Source: Bordetella parapertussis (lineage in GTDB: Bacteria > Pseudomonadota > Gammaproteobacteria > Burkholderiales > CAIKXV01). From it: DNA of 6,984 bases. The notes under the pieces were generated by a model. It was not told the origin of the DNA. It searched no databases and worked only from the letters and a program-made list of their open reading frames with translations. This document shows positions 5,500 through 6,984 of the stretch, piece after piece. Where the stretch lies: NCBI GenBank assembly GCA_945877995.1, contig CAMDXD010000213.1:1-6984 (forward strand), given 5' to 3'. How positions within the stretch are numbered: position 1 is the stretch's first letter; each line of letters opens with the position of its first letter. The position numbers were made by a program, and so were the translations under genes.

Positions 5500-6216
5500 A
5501 TGGACCTGCCCGCCGATTCCGCTGCCAGACCCGCCCCGCCCGCGCCACTGGCGGTGCGTGCGCTCGCAGCGCCCCTGCGCCAGCAGGTCGTGGACCGGCT
5601 GCGCGCGGCGGTCATTTCCGGCGACCTTGCGCCCGGCCAGCGCCTGACCGAGCGCGAGCTGATCGACCGCGTGGGCGTGTCGCGCACCGTGATCCGCGAG
5701 GCGCTGCGCCAGCTCGAGTCCGAGGGCCTGGTCGAGACGGTGCCCAACAAGGGCCCGGTGGTACGCGCCCTGTCGCGGGCCGAGGCGGTCGACCTGTACC
5801 GCATCCGCGCCTCGCTCGAGGCGTTGGCGGCACGGCTGTTCATCGAACGTTCAGCGCCAGAGGCGATGGACCGCCTCGCCGCCGCGCTGCGCGAGGTCGA
5901 GGCTGCGTATGCCGCCGGGGCCGCCGACGGTATCCTGGCCGCGAAGAACGGCTTCTATGCCGCGCTGTTCGACGGTGCTCGCAGCGACGTGCTGTCCTCG
6001 ATGCTCGGCGGCCTGCATGCCCGTATCTGGCGCTGGCGCGCGGTCGGCCTGTCGCACGCCGACCGGTCCCGCGCACGCTCGACCCAGGCGATCGGCGGCC
6101 TGCGCGACCTGGTGTCCGCGATCCGCAGCGGCGATGCGGCGGCTGCCGAACAGGCGATCCGGGATGACACCGCCGCAGCCGCGCAAGAGGTGATGCGCCT
6201 GGTCGGTAACGACTGA
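5500..6216 (+). CDS. GntR-family regulator, FadR/FCD subfamily
   Basis: This is a 238-residue cytosolic transcription factor. The winged helix-turn-helix spans about 24-88: LRQQVVDRLRAAVISGDLAPGQRL, then LTERELIDRVGVSRTVIREALRQLESEGLV with the recognition helix at 61-72, and a wing at NKGPVVRAL. The all-helical FCD ligand domain covers about 94-232 and keeps R103, the RIWRWR segment at 175-180 and SGDAAAAEQAI at 210-220. The usual metal-binding histidines are replaced: Tyr153 in the FHxxL position, Leu201 in the EHxxI position and Asp223 in the last position. It is therefore likely to bind its ligand without the classic metal site. The ATG at 5500 is preferred; an upstream TTG at 5452 would give an amino end without family resemblance. 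No clear Shine-Dalgarno precedes the ATG, so translation may be weak. Divergent orientation makes it the likely controller of the neighbouring operon, sensing a pathway acid. Confidence 0.93.
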   Translation: MDLPADSAARPAPPAPLAVRALAAPLRQQVVDRLRAAVISGDLAPGQRLTERELIDRVGVSRTVIREALRQLESEGLVETVPNKGPVVRALSRAEAVDLYRIRASLEALAARLFIERSAPEAMDRLAAALREVEAAYAAGAADGILAAKNGFYAALFDGARSDVLSSMLGGLHARIWRWRAVGLSHADRSRARSTQAIGGLRDLVSAIRSGDAAAAEQAIRDDTAAAAQEVMRLVGND

Positions 6217-6217
6217 A

Positions 6218-6390
6218 GCGTCCCTGGGCGCGGTGTTGCCGCATGTCGAATCGAAGCGCCTGCGTTCGATCGCGGTGACCAGCATCAAGCGCGTGCCGCT
6301 GGCACCCGAGGTGCCCACGATGGCCGAGTCCAGCCTGCCCGGCTTCGAGATCAGCGGCTGATCCGCGAGAACAACATCAGGCCGCAGTGA
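6218..6390 (+). pseudogene. Decayed Bug/TctC tripartite tricarboxylate receptor, C-terminal remnant
   Basis: In the frame beginning GCG at 6218 the DNA reads ASLGAVLPHVESKRLRSIAV, then TSIKRVPLAPEVPTMAESSL and PGFEISG, followed by TGA at 6359-6361. This matches the carboxy-terminal lobe of Bug periplasmic receptors (typically ..LPHVKSGKLRALAVTS..KR..PDVPTVAEAGLPGFEVSGW). Two frames over, 6358-6390 reads LIRENNIRPQ and a stop, which matches the usual end of these proteins (VIRDNNIKPE-like). The roughly 70 or more residues normally between these two pieces are missing, as is the amino-terminal two thirds. It starts two bases after the gntR stop, has no start codon of its own with a ribosome site, and cannot make a working receptor. 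It records a lost uptake gene or a recombination scar. Family recognition is from memory of conserved motifs, not from a search. Confidence 0.8.
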
Positions 6391-6400
6391 AGCCCGACCG

Positions 6401-6430
6401 GCGCGGGGCGGCGCTGCCACCGTCCCGCGC
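6401..6430. terminator. Possible shared hairpin between convergent genes
   Basis: GCGCGGGGCG at 6401-6410 can pair with CGTCCCGCGC at 6421-6430: ten base pairs including one G-U in plus-strand RNA, with a 10-base loop. It lies between the Bug remnant and the convergent DAHP synthase gene, 15 bases past the latter's stop. Neither strand shows a T-run after the stem, so intrinsic termination is only a possibility. At this GC content such stems also arise by chance. Confidence 0.3.
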
Positions 6431-6445
6431 ACTGGCCGCCGATGT

Positions 6446-6984
6446 TCACTTGCCGGTGTAGTTCGCTGCCTTAGAACGCCGTTCCTTCACCGCAGCGGCG
6501 AGCGCGTCGAGCACCGGCACGGTGTCCTCCCAGGCGATGCAGGCATCGGTGATCGACTGTCCGTAGGTCAACGGCTTGCCAGGCACCAGGTCCTGGCGGC
6601 CGGCGACCAGATGGCTTTCGATCATCACGCCGATGATGCGATCGCTGCCGCCGGAGATCTGCCCTGCGATATCGTGCGCGACGAGTATCTGGTTCTCGTG
6701 CTTCTTCGAGCTGTTGCTGTGGCTGGTGTCGATCATCAGCCGCTGTGCCAGCCCGGATTTCGCGAGTTCGACACAGGCGGCATCGACGCTGGCAGCGTCA
6801 TAGTTCGGTACCTTGCCACCGCGCAGGATGATGTGGCAGTCCTCGTTGCCGGTGGTGGACACGATCGCCGAATGACCGGCCTTGGTCACCGACAGGAAGT
6901 GGTGCGGCCGCTCGGCGGCCTTCATCGCATCGACCGCGATCTTCACCGTGCCGTCGGTGCCATTCTTGAATCCGACCGGGCAGG
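6446..6984 (-). CDS. aroG: 3-deoxy-7-phosphoheptulonate (DAHP) synthase, AroG type, 5' end cut
   Basis: About 178 carboxy-terminal residues are present; the gene runs off the right edge of the window. DAHP synthase joins phosphoenolpyruvate and erythrose 4-phosphate, the first step of the shikimate pathway to aromatic amino acids. The visible part follows class I (AroF/G/H) enzymes closely: CPVGFKNGTDGTVK with the PEP-binding lysine, SVTKAGHSAIV, and CHIILRGGKVPNY with the phosphate-binding arginine. It continues with MIDTSHSNSSKKH with a metal histidine, IGVMIESHLV with a metal glutamate, and YGQSITDACIAWEDT with a metal aspartate. The metal cysteine and the feedback-inhibition region would lie in the missing part, so the Phe, Tyr or Trp isozyme type cannot be assigned. 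The GTG at 6946 is internal, since the family match continues upstream of it to the edge. It is convergent to gntR and unlikely to belong to the catabolic operon. Confidence 0.95.
   Translation of the reverse strand, partial: CPVGFKNGTDGTVKIAVDAMKAAERPHHFLSVTKAGHSAIVSTTGNEDCHIILRGGKVPNYDAASVDAACVELAKSGLAQRLMIDTSHSNSSKKHENQILVAHDIAGQISGGSDRIIGVMIESHLVAGRQDLVPGKPLTYGQSITDACIAWEDTVPVLDALAAAVKERRSKAANYTGK

Noticed and set aside
4580..5647. A 355-codon open frame on the plus strand across the oxidoreductase and promoter region
   Set aside because: It runs through the divergent promoter and into gntR in the wrong frame, and its product is rich in Asp-Arg-His repeats typical of antisense reading.
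5851..6432. A 193-codon minus-strand open frame over gntR and the Bug remnant
   Set aside because: No motif is recognisable and it lies antisense to a well-supported regulator.
6446..6946. GTG at 6946 as the start of a short DAHP synthase
   Set aside because: Family-conserved sequence (CPVGFKNGTDGT) continues upstream to the window edge, so the GTG is an internal valine codon and the gene is simply cut.

Overview
The window is GC-rich proteobacterial DNA, most likely from a betaproteobacterium of the Burkholderiales. Three things point there: the strong third-position G/C bias, a decayed Bug/TctC-type solute-receptor gene (a family greatly expanded in that order), and a class I DAHP synthase with AroG-like sequence. 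No tRNA, rRNA, CRISPR array, insertion sequence or phage gene is visible.

Layout. Positions 161-5392 hold six genes on the minus strand with very short spacers (19, 18, 11, 22 and 14 bases), which reads as one operon transcribed from right to left. In order they encode a Gfo/Idh/MocA-family NAD(P) oxidoreductase, a creatininase-family metal hydrolase, a small single-domain cupin, a D-2-hydroxyacid dehydrogenase, a YbdL-like PLP aminotransferase, and an exported SIMPL-domain (DUF541) protein. A 107-base divergent promoter region (5393-5499) carries a near-perfect AT-rich palindrome. Beyond it, on the plus strand, lies a GntR/FadR-type regulator (5500-6216), the obvious candidate controller of the operon. 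Directly behind that regulator is a broken remnant of a Bug/TctC periplasmic receptor (6218-6390). The right edge (6446-6984) is the 3' part of a convergent minus-strand aroG-type DAHP synthase gene, cut by the window end.

How the genes may work together. The first four operon genes look like a small-molecule catabolic module. A sugar/polyol-type dehydrogenase would make a keto compound, a creatininase-fold hydrolase would open or cleave it, a cupin of unknown activity would isomerise or sense something, and a 2-hydroxyacid dehydrogenase would interconvert a 2-keto and a 2-hydroxy acid. The GntR protein would respond to an acid metabolite. The Bug remnant suggests that uptake of a carboxylated substrate was once encoded next to it. 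The substrate cannot be read from sequence. The aminotransferase and SIMPL protein at the distal end may be general housekeeping genes that joined the transcript.

The points most worth a second look are the unassigned hydrolase-plus-dehydrogenase operon, the Bug remnant with an internal deletion, the operator-like palindrome, and a GntR ligand domain that has lost the usual metal-binding histidines.
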